Positions 1 through 10,030 of a DNA stretch of 64,000 bases are shown piece after piece. Position 1 is the first letter of the stretch. The number at the start of each line of letters is the position of its first letter. This stretch comes from Fuerstiella marisgermanici (GTDB taxonomy: Bacteria; Planctomycetota; Planctomycetia; Planctomycetales; Planctomycetaceae). The notes below the pieces were generated by a model. It was not told where the DNA came from and ran no database searches. It saw only the letters and a list, made by a program, of their open reading frames with translations. The stretch lies in assembly GCF_001983935.1 (NCBI RefSeq), contig NZ_CP017641.1, positions 1,612,001-1,676,000 of the forward strand, read 5' to 3'. The translations under genes and the position numbers were made by a program.

Positions 1-401
1 TTTGCCTTCTTCAGAATCTCTGCGGGCAGGACGCCATCCTTCACAATGTTTTGGTCGTGATAGATGTCGTCAATGAACAGATTCAGAGCTTTAATGCGTT
101 GCTTCAGGCCAGCTTCGATATGGTTCCATTCGATGGCTTCAACCACGCGCGGAATGACGTCGAAGGGGAAGATCTTTTCTGTGCCGGATTCGTCACCGTA
201 AACGGTGAACGTAATCCCCATTCTTAACAAAGCTCTGCTGATCGCCTCCTGACGCAAACGCAGTTCGCTGGCTGGCAGTTGGTCAATGGCATCGACGAGA
301 AGCTCGGCTCCGGGGCGAGGTATGCCTTCCGGGTAGAAAAGCTCGTCATAGAAGTTGTCAGTTTGATAGTTCTTAAATGTAAGTCCGGGCATAAAGTCCA
401 T
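1..401 (-). CDS. Circularly permuted ATP-grasp family protein (COG2308-like), N-terminal part, runs off the window
   Basis: The minus-strand frame opens with an ATG at 401 and stays open to position 1, giving 133 codons of the N-terminus. The translation shows the family's typical opening: a tyrosine-rich YDELFYPEG segment near residue 18, then GITFTVYGDESG near residue 65, FPFDVIPRVVEAIEWNHIE, and ALNLFIDDIYHDQNIVKDG near residue 110. These match the start of the circularly permuted ATP-grasp proteins (DUF404/DUF407, COG2308). Members often sit beside alpha-E and transglutaminase-like genes and are suspected to act as peptide-forming ligases, but the substrate is unknown. A second in-frame ATG lies three codons downstream. 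The catalytic part lies outside the window. The gene is divergent from the DUF4332 gene at 701. Confidence 0.85.
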   Translation of the reverse strand, partial: MDFMPGLTFKNYQTDNFYDELFYPEGIPRPGAELLVDAIDQLPASELRLRQEAISRALLRMGITFTVYGDESGTEKIFPFDVIPRVVEAIEWNHIEAGLKQRIKALNLFIDDIYHDQNIVKDGVLPAEILKKA

Positions 402-700
402 CAAATTGAATTAACCAGTGATGCGGCAGATCACACCACGCTGCTGTAGGTTCTCGCCCTAACGCAGGAGATAATAAAGAAACTTTGCTCGCTTTAACAG
501 TGAGTGGACTTGCCCGAATTACCGAATTTTTCAGCCCGGGTTTGCGAACTGCTGGCCAGCCGTGAATCGGCACAGATTGCAGATCACGGCGTCGAGTCCC
601 AATCGCCACTCCGACCACCGGCAAAAAATGCCGCTCGGGCGTGGTCTGTGGCGGGAGTGTCTGTGAATTCGGCTTGCTGGAAAACTTCACTCTGCCGACC
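402..700. other. Divergent intergenic region
   Basis: This 299-base spacer separates two divergent genes and must hold both promoters. No RNA gene or convincing ORF was seen. Frames open here lie opposite to or just ahead of the 701 gene and lack family similarity. Confidence 0.5.
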
Positions 701-2230
701 ATGCGGAGCATGAAACTCCTGTTTCGCATTCTGTACGCTCAAAAGTGTACCAGCACTCATCACAAGCTGGCTCTGGACGCGTTGCGCTATTTGAAGGTTG
801 AGCACAGCGCTGACTGGGCCACGCTGTTTCTGACGGAGATCGAACAATACACCGACGGCGCCAAAGCGCCGGATAAGAAGTTCAAGGACTTCCGAAACCA
901 TGTCCTGCACGTCAAAGACAATTTCTGGGGCGGTGCAGTGCCCACCGCCGAATTGTGGTACGCGCGACTGGTGGAACGTTTGAAAGACAAAGACTGGCGA
1001 CGAGTCGCGTTTTGCGCGGGCGTGCTGAGTCACTACGTCACCGATCCGCTGATGCCGCTGCATACTGGGCAGACGGAAGACGAAGGACAGGTCCACAAGT
1101 TTATCGAGTGGGGTACGGCGAAGATTTATCGCGAACTCGTGACAACACATGCTGCCGCGCGAGCCATGCAAAACTGGAAGCTGACAGCCGACGGTCAAGC
1201 AGCATCTGCCAAAGCTGGAAACGACTGGTTGCCACTGATGATCATTCAGGGCGCAACGCTGGCTAACGAACACTACGACGTGATGATCGATCATTACGAT
1301 CCGGTCCGAGGTCGCAAGAACGCAGCTGACGGATTCGACGACACCAGTCGAGAAAGCCTCGCCACGCTGTTGGGCTGGTCCATCAAGGCCGTCGCATTTG
1401 TCCTCGACCAGGCCATTGCGGAAGCCAATGTCGCGCCGCCGAAACGATCACTCACGGTGTCCGCGGTGCTGTCTTCTGTGTCGGTCCCGATCTTCTGGGT
1501 GACTCGACGGATGGCGGACAAACAGGAACGTAAAGTTGTCACCGCCATCTGGAAGGAACTGCAGGAAACCGGCAAAGTGGTCCACTCCCTGCCGGAAGAT
1601 GACCAGGCCATTCGGACGGCTCACGCGGAAGAAGTCCTGCAGATTTCAATAGACGAACTGAACCGCCGACCGACAAGAAAAGCGGGCACGGGCCAGCAGA
1701 CTCCGCCAGAGACACAAACTACGACCGACCGCGACGTGATCGCGATCTCCACGGCACGCGATGCCGCCAAACCAGTTCCGACTGATCAAAAGCGTGTTTT
1801 GCGGCCGTACCTTCAGCCGCAAAACCATATCGTGGAAGCGCCATCGATTGGTCCGAAAACAGCCGATCGTCTGCAACGAATCGGCATTCACACTGTGCGA
1901 CATTTGCTGACGGCCGATGCTGAGCAGTCAACGGAACAACTCGGCCAGCACTGGATTACCGTCGACGTGTTCCGGAAATGGCAGCGGCAAGCATCTTTGA
2001 TGTGCAGCGCGGCCGGCCTGCGCGGTCACGATGCACAGCTGCTGATTGAAATTGGTATCGACACAGCGGAAGAGCTGGCCAACACCGCTCCTTCAGCAAT
2101 TCTGGAACTGCTGAAGGACGTCGTCGCCAGCAAAGAAGGCGAACGCATCCTGCGCGGTGGAACGCCGCCGGACCTTGCCGAGGTCGAACGATGGGTGGCC
2201 GGTGCAACTCAGCGCCGCGAGGTCGCGTAG
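701..2230 (+). CDS. Zinc phospholipase C/P1-nuclease-like domain fused to DUF4332
   Basis: This protein of about 509 residues has two recognisable parts. The N-terminal half carries H20-H21, then SHYVTDPLMPLH (H111, D115, H121) and VH132. This histidine/aspartate spacing resembles the zinc-dependent phospholipase C / S1-P1 nuclease fold. The C-terminal part (about residues 379-500) begins IGPKTADRLQRIGIHTVRHLL and continues with a second LLIEIGIDTAEELA unit. These are the paired helix-hairpin-helix-like units of DUF4332. The linker between is rich in T, P and Q. I chose the ATG at 701, because residues encoded further upstream look non-coding; the ATG at 710 is also possible. No signal peptide is obvious, so the site of action is unclear. 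Hydrolase activity is inferred from metal ligands only. Confidence 0.75.
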   Translation: MRSMKLLFRILYAQKCTSTHHKLALDALRYLKVEHSADWATLFLTEIEQYTDGAKAPDKKFKDFRNHVLHVKDNFWGGAVPTAELWYARLVERLKDKDWRRVAFCAGVLSHYVTDPLMPLHTGQTEDEGQVHKFIEWGTAKIYRELVTTHAAARAMQNWKLTADGQAASAKAGNDWLPLMIIQGATLANEHYDVMIDHYDPVRGRKNAADGFDDTSRESLATLLGWSIKAVAFVLDQAIAEANVAPPKRSLTVSAVLSSVSVPIFWVTRRMADKQERKVVTAIWKELQETGKVVHSLPEDDQAIRTAHAEEVLQISIDELNRRPTRKAGTGQQTPPETQTTTDRDVIAISTARDAAKPVPTDQKRVLRPYLQPQNHIVEAPSIGPKTADRLQRIGIHTVRHLLTADAEQSTEQLGQHWITVDVFRKWQRQASLMCSAAGLRGHDAQLLIEIGIDTAEELANTAPSAILELLKDVVASKEGERILRGGTPPDLAEVERWVAGATQRREVA

Positions 2231-2645
2231 GCGGCGAACCCAAGTCTGTCCGACACATTTCCTGTACGCACCCATCAGATGGCCGTGCGCTAGCAAGCCC
2301 TTCGGCGGACGACGGCGCGGCAGGTTGAGCTGACTCAAATCAATCGCGTTCTGCCAGCAGCCGCAGCACGGGCCGATGTTCGCCCATCGAAGCGTAACCC
2401 GTCGCCATTCTCGCGTTTGCAGCCCGATGCGGACGCCAACACTGCCAATCGGACAGACCTTCAAAGGCGACGCGTCCAAACATCGCCGGAACGCCTGCCT
2501 CACCGACGGCAGCACATAAAAGAAGCCCGGCTCTATAAAGAGCCGGGCTTCAGGTTAACTTGTTCTCGTAGCTTCCAACGGAAGCGGCCCACCCTTTCAG
2601 AGCGTTAGCTCTAATCGGCTGGCGGGCCGTCCCGCCCTCGTCTGC
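2231..2645. other. Convergent intergenic region
   Basis: The two flanking genes converge here. Apart from the hairpin at 2522-2551 I see no gene or RNA in these 415 bases. Confidence 0.5.
2522..2551 (-). terminator. Rho-independent terminator of the inverse-autotransporter gene
   Basis: A perfect 13-bp inverted repeat (arms 2522-2534 and 2539-2551, four-base loop) is followed on the minus strand by TCTTTTAT. It lies about 95 bases after the stop codon of the 2646-8999 gene. The plus strand has no T-run after the stem, so it should act mainly on minus-strand transcripts. Confidence 0.75.
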
Positions 2646-5600
2646 TTATGGCAGGAACGGAGCGAACTGAATGTTCGGGAACAGTGGGTCAGCCGCACCT
2701 CGGATGTTGAATCCACCGGTTGCGAATGCTCCGTCGATGTCCTGAGTGATGCCGAAGTTGATGAACGCGTTGTTCGGATTGTCCAGGTTTGGACCGTCGT
2801 CGATTTGGAAGAACGCTGCATCACGATCGGTGACACCGGCCAGATCTGTTGGCGTGAAGCCAAGCACGATTTCCTTGAGTGCATCTCGGTTCCGGTAGCT
2901 CGCACCATCAGAGCTGAGCGAGATTTGGTTACCAGAGTTGCCGACGAATCGCATGTCCAGTTGAGCGGTATCGTCATGGTAGATCGCGTCGAAGGTCAAG
3001 TCGCCGGAATCGTCCACAGAGTCAAACGTGTTGCCGAAGGACAGGAAGGATTCGGTCCGCACATCTTCTTCAAGGTTGCCGCCAAACGTGTTGTTCTGGA
3101 TGTCAGCTGCGAGGTAGGCTCCCGTTCCGATTGACAGAACAAGCCCTTCACCGGTGACTGTGCCGACTCCGTTGTTCTGCACAGTGTTACCCGTAACCGT
3201 CAGGAAGGAGTTCTGAACAGTACGCAGGTTTAGGAAGCCGCGTTCGCCGTCAGGTGCTTCATCCGCAAAGGCCGCCTTTCCGCCAACAGTATTGTTGTTG
3301 TCCTGTTGGAATTGTGGCTGTGCAGGATCATAGAAGGAGAAGCCTTGAGGTCTGTCGTTAGCTGGGTTAAACGGTGGGTCCGGGAAGGGGAAATTCGCAA
3401 GGTAAGTTAACCGACTTTGGTTCATGTCAGTATCAGCTCGGAAGAAGATACCTTCGGTTCCGTTTGATGCGATCTCGTTGCCGGTCAAAGTGATTCGTAC
3501 CGGGTCAAAGAACGACTGATTGAACTCACGATCGCGTTCGCCAGCAGCTCCGTTCAGCAGCAGGTTAACACCGCGTTCGCTGTTTCGCGTGATCTTGTTA
3601 TCGGTGAGTGTCAGCTGGACGATTGGTCCGGATTCCGTCACACCATTGGAGAAGGTCAGCCCGTCACCGTCATCGATGTCGGTGTCGAGGTTGGCTGGAT
3701 CTCCGCCGTATCGAGTACTGTCATCCGTACCGCCAGCGATGTTCATGCTGACGCCATCGCCACCGTTGCCTGCTGCCACGCCATCTCGTTCTCCGCCAAT
3801 CAGGTTGTTGGAGATCGTGATGATTGGGCGAGAGACGTTCAGCCCCTGACCAGCGGCCGCGATTGCGATGCCGTCGTCCTGGTTGTTCTGAATGAAGTTG
3901 CCGTCGCCTGCTGCACCGCCGACGATGAGTGTACTTCGTGAACGGTCGAAGACGTTGAACTGAATACCGTCGCCGTGAGCGACATCAATATTGTCGTTGC
4001 TGCCGTCTTCACCGGTATCAAGAACACCGTTGCCGTTGATGTCTTCGCCAGCGTCCAGAACTCCATTGCCGTTGTTCGCCGGATCTTCGACGGCACCTGC
4101 AATGTTGTTGAGGATGTTCGTCTTGGTGACTCGCACGATTGCATCCGACGTTCCGCTGGAATCCCAGCGAATTCCGTTACCACCAGCCGTTGTACCGTTG
4201 CCACTGATCGTCGTGGTTCCGGTTCCGGAAGTAATCAGGACGTCTGATGCTCCTCCGGTGGTCGTGATGTGAATACCATCGCTGCCGTTGTTAGAGAAGC
4301 TTGAATCTCCGTTGGTGTTCAGAGCAGCGTGAGCTCCCGTAGAACCCGGCGTGCGGTTGCTGGTAATTTCAGCCAGCACGCGCGAACTCTCCGTCGCGTT
4401 GATGCTGATACCGTCGACACCGTTGCCGGTTGCCGTGGTGCCTGCGATCAATGTGCGACGTCCCGGTGGCAACCCATCGGTTGGGTCGCCGAACGATGAG
4501 TTCTCCGACGTCGTGATTTCAATACCGTGCTGAGCGTTATTCGTTACGACGTTGTTCGTACCGTCGGCGAGCAACTGAGCGTCACCGCGGACTCGGAACA
4601 GAGCTCCGTTAACACCGTTATTTGTGAACAGGTTGTTGTCCCAGTTCACCGTGTTGATCGTTCCCGACATCGGCTGGTTAGGATCATTCTTGTCGTTGCC
4701 CTGCACATCAACCCGCAGACCGCTGCCCGCGTTGCCGCTGGAGGTCACGTTGCTGATATTGGCAGTCAACAGCGAAGAATCTGTACGACGCAGGTAGATC
4801 CCGTCGCCATCAGTCAGGGGATCAGCACCGTCGGTCGTACCGGAGATCGTGGAATTCGACAGGTTGAAGACACCTTTTGCGGTGCCAGCAACACTGAAGC
4901 CGATGCCAACGTTGCCGTTGCCGGTAATGGTGTTGGCCTGATCAGACGTCCCGCCCACGGTCAGGTTGACCAGGTTGTTGGTCGCTCCGCCAATGTTGGG
5001 GCCAGTCATGCTGGACACGATTCCGCCACCAGTATTGTTGGAAATGTCGTTGTTGCGAATAACAGCGTCAATTTGGCCAGTCGTTGAAGCACTGACATTA
5101 CTGATTAGCTCAATACCAATGCCGCCATTGCCAGTGATGGTGTTCCCGGTGATGACGCGATCTGGTGTGGTTCCGAAGTCAATCACGCCACCGTTTTCGA
5201 CGTACAGAGAAGCTCCGTTACGACCGTTGTCGGTGATCTGGTTGTTGATCAGATTGCCGTGAATAACCCCGCCGTTGGAAGCGAGAGCTCGGAAGCCGTC
5301 CAAATCGTTATTACTGATCGTGTTGCCTTGAGAGAAGACGTCGCCACGATAAGTGTTGGTGCCGGAGCCACCGATGGTGTTGTCGGCGTCAATAAAGGCG
5401 TTGCCGTCAGCAGCCAGTCGAATACCGTGACCACCTCCATTTGTGATGGCGTTACCCTGAATCGTAAGGCCTTCAGCTCGAGCATTGTCGCTCATGCTGA
5501 CGTTAATGCCATGTTCAGAGGCACCAGTGATGGTGTTGTTGTTGAAGGTTGATGGCAGCAGTTTTGAGTCGCCGGTCGCGTTGATGGCGATTCCGTTTCG

Positions 5601-8600
5601 CGTTTCTGCTCCCGCCGTTCGTAGTCCAACAGAGTTAATCAACTCCTGCACGGGGAACACGTTGAAGGGAGCCTCACCCGCCAACTCGCCAGGGTTCTGT
5701 CCGGAGTAAGCAAATTCGTGAGGTTCGATGAAGGACTGAATCCCTGCGTCGATCGCCCCGGTGCTCATGACTGGCGTTTTGCCTGTTGAAGTCACGGATC
5801 CGGCAACACCGATGTGTCGCAGTGCGATCGTGTGTCCGATTTCGTGAGATGTTGTACCGGCGATGGCTTCACGAGTGGCCGTCAGATTCCCTGACGTCAA
5901 CGCCAGCCTGCCCCACTCGGTAGATTTTTCGGGATTGAACCGAGGCCCGTCTGCTCCGTCAGGCAGAGTCAAAGCTCCCGGTGGATTTACGAGCGAATCG
6001 ATTACAAGAAACTGGTCAGTAAACGTCGAGGCGGCCACACCACCGAGTGCTTGCGGTGTGATTCCGTCGATGTATACATTTGGGCCAACGCCATTTCCAT
6101 CGCGAACGTTGCCGATATTGCCGGCGATCCCAAGCAATCCGCCTAGGTTCTGATTCAAGTCACCCAGGCCGATGACGTAGTATTCCGTTGCTCCATTCGA
6201 CGGAGCAACACCGGAGTCTCCGATCACAAAGTCGATGTCCAGTTCCTGTCCGGCAGGGATTGGACTATTGGGGTCTATGTCCTGCGTTGGAATGTCACGA
6301 TAGTGTGACTGAACTGTTTCCAGAATTGCGTTTGTTACGAGATCGAAGTCCGTTGCGGCAAATCCGAAATTGGTGACGTCGAAGGTGTTCATCTGGAAGC
6401 CAAAGAAGTCAGTCAGCGGTGCCTGGCCAGGATCAATAAAGTCCAGCACAAAGGTCAGACCTGGGTCTCCACTTCCGCCGGAAACCGTGTTGAACAGAGC
6501 ATCGATTTGAGCGGTCGCCGTGTCTTTCAGATCAGTCGCAATACCTGCACCGTTGTTTCCGATAAAGGTGTTGCCCAAAGCTTCATTCGGACCGCCAATA
6601 TCGAAGACTCCGCTGCTGTCGTCTTCTCCGAAGATGCACAAGCCCGCGATGGTGTTGTTATTCATTGTGTTTAACACGATGCCCTGATCCAACAGCCCAT
6701 TGCCGTTCAGGTCTTCACCCGGATCGATCAGGCCGTCGCCGTTCAGGTCTTCTGAGACAGCTCGGAACGTGCCGCCATTCAGGTAGTGCAGGAACGCTCC
6801 GTTTTCGAGGTTACTGCTAAACGTGTTGCCCGACATGCTGGCCAGATTAAACGTGGCCGCATCAGAGCGAGCTGAGAACCCGTTGGTGGTGTTGCCGGTG
6901 CTGGTGTTGTTCTGCACAACAGCGTTAACAGTTGAACCCGCCTGAGCGTTAACTGCGATACCTTCGCCACCATTGGTGACCGTATTGCCAACAATACCGG
7001 TTTGAGCAACCGCACCGCCGGCTGAGTTTCCGTTCGGGTTGTCGGCGTTCACAGTGGAATTTGGTCCCGCTGTCACGCTGATGCCAACCGTTCCGTTGTT
7101 CGTCGCGATGTTGTTGCGAACAAGCAGATTCGTCATGCTGCCATTGGCAGTGGTCAGAACAAGTCCCGACATGGCCACGCCGGGCAGCCCGTCTGCGTTA
7201 TTCTCATCGAAGATAATGTCACCCGAAGCGTCCTGCAGATTCACAGCCGTTTCGTAGTTGGTGAAGGTGTTCATCACGATGTTCGCGTCCGTGATTGGCA
7301 ATGGATTGCTTATCCCGGTACCAAAGGCCGTCATCGCGGTGTTGGATGCATCGATACGCAATCCGACCACTGAGTTCTGGTTTGCCAAACGAATGACGCT
7401 GTTGCCTGCGATCATGTTTGGATCAGACACCAATGGTCCGAGGCCTGTCGCGGTGTCTTCGCCGGGAATGATAAAGTCCATCCCGCCATCAGAAAACAGA
7501 GTGAAGTCTTTTGTGGAAGACAGCAGTACCTGACAGTCGAACAGATCGATGCCGCCCGGCACGGTCAGGTTCTGGCCGGTGTCGTCTCCGCGAGGATCAA
7601 TGCGAATGACGTCGATGCCGGCGTTGTTGTTGGCAGCGGCGTACTGCAGGTTCGTGTAGGGATTCTCAAGAGTACCCAGTCCGTTGCCGCCGTTTTGCGT
7701 ACTGGTGCTGTCTGGATCGACATACACAAAGTGGTACGCTCGGCCCTTGTCCTGATTGACAAGTGCTTCCAGTACGTTGATCTGATCGATGTTGGTGTGA
7801 ACCCGATTGCTTCGCTGTACCGGATCCGGCAGGCGATCTCGCACGCTGCGAGGCTGCAGGATGGCTCTCTCGCGGTAGTTCGGAATCGAATATGAAACGC
7901 TCACCCAGCTATTAGTGCCGAAGGTGTCGTCTGTCGTGTAGTTCATGTTTACTGTGGCAGATTCGGTGACCAACAGTTCCCATCGAGCCGAAAAGCCGAG
8001 TGCTTCGTGGCCCATGTCGTTGTCCAGCCAGTAACCACCCAGATACATGTTGGCTCCGCGACGGCCGAGTACCGGCAGTGGGCCGCCGATTTCCCAGTCT
8101 GCACCGGAATAGGCGTTGTCGCGAACCTGGTTGCGAACTCGGAAAACGCTGTTACCACTCAGTGACAGGTCACCGACAAGCTGGTCGTTTAACAAGACGG
8201 AGTCGTCACCCGTCACGCGGTACCCGTTGGCTCGGAAGTCGATGTACTTGCCGAGAGATTCCACACCGAAACCGACTCGGTTCCATGTGTTGTTGCCTCG
8301 ACCGTCATCAATATCGCCAAACACGTTCCAGCCGAAGATGCGATTGCGTGAGGCATCGTAGTTACGCCACACAGCACCGAAGTTGTAGACAGCTCGTTCA
8401 TCGTTGGTGACAGACGCAGACAGGTCGGCCATCAATACCGACGAGCCGGGTACCACATGATAAGGAAGCTTGGCGTTAAGAGTGTGATAGCCCTTGTCAA
8501 AGCCCAGACCGTCGTCAATGTTCGATTCGAACATCAGCTGTGGCCCGAACAGTGGGGTCGCATTTGGACGGCGTCCGAGCACAGGGGCTTCGGTCACTGC

Positions 8601-8999
8601 CGCACTGCGTTCGAAGTAGGGCGAATAGTCCAGATGCTGGTACATAGGCGAACCGCCGACTTCCGTCGGGATTCCCTGTGCAGGCATCATGCCCTGGTGC
8701 CTCGGCATACTCTGATGCATGGGCACACCCATGCTTTGAGTAGGCGCACCGGTGGCGCCGGGGTTGCCTGCCAGAGGCGGTAGAGCGTCCTCCGGCATGG
8801 GCACCGGCGGCGGTGGCACCGGAGCGGAGGCTGAGCCTGCAGATTCCGGCGGTACCGGTGGCGGGCCATTGGGCGAAATTTGTCCTGCAGTCATGCGAAC
8901 AACGCCAGTCTGATCACCAACCGACACATTGGCGGCAGCAAGCAGCGCGAAGCAGCTAAGGGCAAGACTACAAGAAGCTAAAGAACGATTCGTTTTCAT
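2646..8999 (-). CDS. Inverse-autotransporter-type outer-membrane protein with beta-helix passenger and embedded metzincin-like zinc site
   Basis: This 2117-residue protein starts with a signal peptide (residues 1-28) and a Pro/Met-rich linker (to about 140). Residues about 150-375 resemble the inverse autotransporter (intimin/invasin) barrel, with phrases such as YNFGAVWRNY, IFGWNVFGDIDDG and RVGFGVESLG. The rest is mostly right-handed beta-helix, with repeated N-T-I-x-N-N-G and NGxxGI motifs. Two unusual pieces interrupt it: EF-hand-like loops (DLNGDGLIDPGE near residue 751, a second set near 1650), and a segment of about residues 840-1120 containing HEIGHTIALRH (H1052, E1053, H1056, H1062) followed by PVMSTG, which fits a metzincin zinc site and Met-turn. 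The likely role is a surface-anchored adhesin or protease. A hairpin terminator follows. Barrel and helix calls are strong; catalytic activity is inference. Confidence 0.85.
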   Translation of the reverse strand: MKTNRSLASCSLALSCFALLAAANVSVGDQTGVVRMTAGQISPNGPPPVPPESAGSASAPVPPPPVPMPEDALPPLAGNPGATGAPTQSMGVPMHQSMPRHQGMMPAQGIPTEVGGSPMYQHLDYSPYFERSAAVTEAPVLGRRPNATPLFGPQLMFESNIDDGLGFDKGYHTLNAKLPYHVVPGSSVLMADLSASVTNDERAVYNFGAVWRNYDASRNRIFGWNVFGDIDDGRGNNTWNRVGFGVESLGKYIDFRANGYRVTGDDSVLLNDQLVGDLSLSGNSVFRVRNQVRDNAYSGADWEIGGPLPVLGRRGANMYLGGYWLDNDMGHEALGFSARWELLVTESATVNMNYTTDDTFGTNSWVSVSYSIPNYRERAILQPRSVRDRLPDPVQRSNRVHTNIDQINVLEALVNQDKGRAYHFVYVDPDSTSTQNGGNGLGTLENPYTNLQYAAANNNAGIDVIRIDPRGDDTGQNLTVPGGIDLFDCQVLLSSTKDFTLFSDGGMDFIIPGEDTATGLGPLVSDPNMIAGNSVIRLANQNSVVGLRIDASNTAMTAFGTGISNPLPITDANIVMNTFTNYETAVNLQDASGDIIFDENNADGLPGVAMSGLVLTTANGSMTNLLVRNNIATNNGTVGISVTAGPNSTVNADNPNGNSAGGAVAQTGIVGNTVTNGGEGIAVNAQAGSTVNAVVQNNTSTGNTTNGFSARSDAATFNLASMSGNTFSSNLENGAFLHYLNGGTFRAVSEDLNGDGLIDPGEDLNGNGLLDQGIVLNTMNNNTIAGLCIFGEDDSSGVFDIGGPNEALGNTFIGNNGAGIATDLKDTATAQIDALFNTVSGGSGDPGLTFVLDFIDPGQAPLTDFFGFQMNTFDVTNFGFAATDFDLVTNAILETVQSHYRDIPTQDIDPNSPIPAGQELDIDFVIGDSGVAPSNGATEYYVIGLGDLNQNLGGLLGIAGNIGNVRDGNGVGPNVYIDGITPQALGGVAASTFTDQFLVIDSLVNPPGALTLPDGADGPRFNPEKSTEWGRLALTSGNLTATREAIAGTTSHEIGHTIALRHIGVAGSVTSTGKTPVMSTGAIDAGIQSFIEPHEFAYSGQNPGELAGEAPFNVFPVQELINSVGLRTAGAETRNGIAINATGDSKLLPSTFNNNTITGASEHGINVSMSDNARAEGLTIQGNAITNGGGHGIRLAADGNAFIDADNTIGGSGTNTYRGDVFSQGNTISNNDLDGFRALASNGGVIHGNLINNQITDNGRNGASLYVENGGVIDFGTTPDRVITGNTITGNGGIGIELISNVSASTTGQIDAVIRNNDISNNTGGGIVSSMTGPNIGGATNNLVNLTVGGTSDQANTITGNGNVGIGFSVAGTAKGVFNLSNSTISGTTDGADPLTDGDGIYLRRTDSSLLTANISNVTSSGNAGSGLRVDVQGNDKNDPNQPMSGTINTVNWDNNLFTNNGVNGALFRVRGDAQLLADGTNNVVTNNAQHGIEITTSENSSFGDPTDGLPPGRRTLIAGTTATGNGVDGISINATESSRVLAEITSNRTPGSTGAHAALNTNGDSSFSNNGSDGIHITTTGGASDVLITSGTGTTTISGNGTTAGGNGIRWDSSGTSDAIVRVTKTNILNNIAGAVEDPANNGNGVLDAGEDINGNGVLDTGEDGSNDNIDVAHGDGIQFNVFDRSRSTLIVGGAAGDGNFIQNNQDDGIAIAAAGQGLNVSRPIITISNNLIGGERDGVAAGNGGDGVSMNIAGGTDDSTRYGGDPANLDTDIDDGDGLTFSNGVTESGPIVQLTLTDNKITRNSERGVNLLLNGAAGERDREFNQSFFDPVRITLTGNEIASNGTEGIFFRADTDMNQSRLTYLANFPFPDPPFNPANDRPQGFSFYDPAQPQFQQDNNNTVGGKAAFADEAPDGERGFLNLRTVQNSFLTVTGNTVQNNGVGTVTGEGLVLSIGTGAYLAADIQNNTFGGNLEEDVRTESFLSFGNTFDSVDDSGDLTFDAIYHDDTAQLDMRFVGNSGNQISLSSDGASYRNRDALKEIVLGFTPTDLAGVTDRDAAFFQIDDGPNLDNPNNAFINFGITQDIDGAFATGGFNIRGAADPLFPNIQFAPFLP

Positions 9000-9796
9000 C
9001 GGTGGTTCCGATCGATCCGAAAAGGCAGACTGTACCGGTTATTCCGGCACTATCGGTTATTCAGTTCGATCGGAATTCCACCCCCTGTGGGTTGAGTTAA
9101 AATATGACGGTTGTGTGGATCGTTCGGAATACACCAGTCTTGCGGACGGCCAAAGCGTTCAAAAAGCCTGCAATTTACGGTGCGAACGTCGTCGACGGCC
9201 AATTGAGCGTCTGACGGCGAGATTAGCGATCACATAAATTGGCCGAACGAGGCCAGGACCGGCAGTTTCGGCGCGAACAGCCGGTGCTGCACGAAGGCTG
9301 TTTCGTCGGTGCGCTACCTTCAGCGTCACGGCCGCAACGGCGAATTCTACGTTCGGCCAGCCATTGGTCCTGCTGGCATCAGCCACAGCTATATGAAAGG
9401 TGCGCAGCGTTGAGATCGGAAACCGCGGGGTTTTACTCGTGCATCGCTCAAACCGCGGCCACACACCTCGCTTGCAATTGCGCAAGGAGCTATTTGGGTA
9501 GTAAATAGTGCTCACACGACCGGATTCCGGCTGAGAGCCGAAGGAATCTCTTCCACGTTTGAGTTCGCCGGATCACGTAGCGTAATCCGTGAGGTCGTCC
9601 TCAGATTGCCGGAGTGTCCGATGCGATTTTGTTGTTGCGACTGTCGGCAAGCCCCGCCTGTTCGTCCGATCCGTGAATCCAAACGTGCAGTCGCCGCGGT
9701 CGAACGTCCGAAACTGGTCAGTGCAGGAACTGCCGTTTCGCGCCGCGTAATCGGCCCTGCACCAGGTACACTCACTTTGATAAGGATGGAAGGGTC
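9000..9796. other. Long divergent intergenic region, no supportable gene
   Basis: This region of about 800 bases separates the divergent 2646-8999 gene and the small gene at 9797. Several open frames exist on both strands, but their Arg/Pro-rich translations resemble non-coding frames and match no family I know. It must contain the promoter of the barrel gene; an AT-rich patch near 9095-9110 is the only candidate I noticed. Confidence 0.4.
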
Positions 9797-10000
9797 ATGG
9801 ACTTCACTTCAATGCTTTCCGACGATCAGATCGCAATTCTGGGCTGCTTCGGAGCTCTTGCTGCCTGCGGCCTTGTTGCCGCGATCAGCTTTCACTTTGG
9901 CCCGGCGGGCAAGAAATCTGAGATCGAAACAGGCAAGCCGATCCGTATCAAAGTCGGCCGCAAACCCACCGAAACCATCGAAGAACGCCGCGCAGCTTAG
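9797..10000 (+). CDS. Small single-pass membrane protein, unknown function
   Basis: This 67-residue protein has a short acidic N-terminus, one hydrophobic segment (about residues 13-33, ILGCFGALAACGLVAAISF) and a basic tail containing PIRIKVGRKPTETIEERR. A purine-rich GGAAGGG precedes the ATG by only two or three bases. The tail ends at a clean TAG. I do not recognise a family. The one-TM-plus-basic-tail layout and the ribosome-binding-like sequence support a real gene. A 23-bp nested inverted repeat lies 30 bases downstream. It could also be a chance frame; there is no operon partner. Confidence 0.5.
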   Translation: MDFTSMLSDDQIAILGCFGALAACGLVAAISFHFGPAGKKSEIETGKPIRIKVGRKPTETIEERRAA

Positions 10001-10030
10001 AAGCTGGTGCCGTGCCCGTCATGAATTGAG

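Noticed and set aside
2417-2608. 63-codon plus-strand frame across the terminator hairpin
   Set aside because: It runs through the terminator stem, has no recognisable motif and lies in a convergent spacer.
9159-9515. 118-codon minus-strand frame in the 9000-9796 spacer
   Set aside because: Arg/Pro-rich translation typical of non-coding GC-rich DNA, no motif, no ribosome-binding site, and overlapped by an equally long frame on the other strand.
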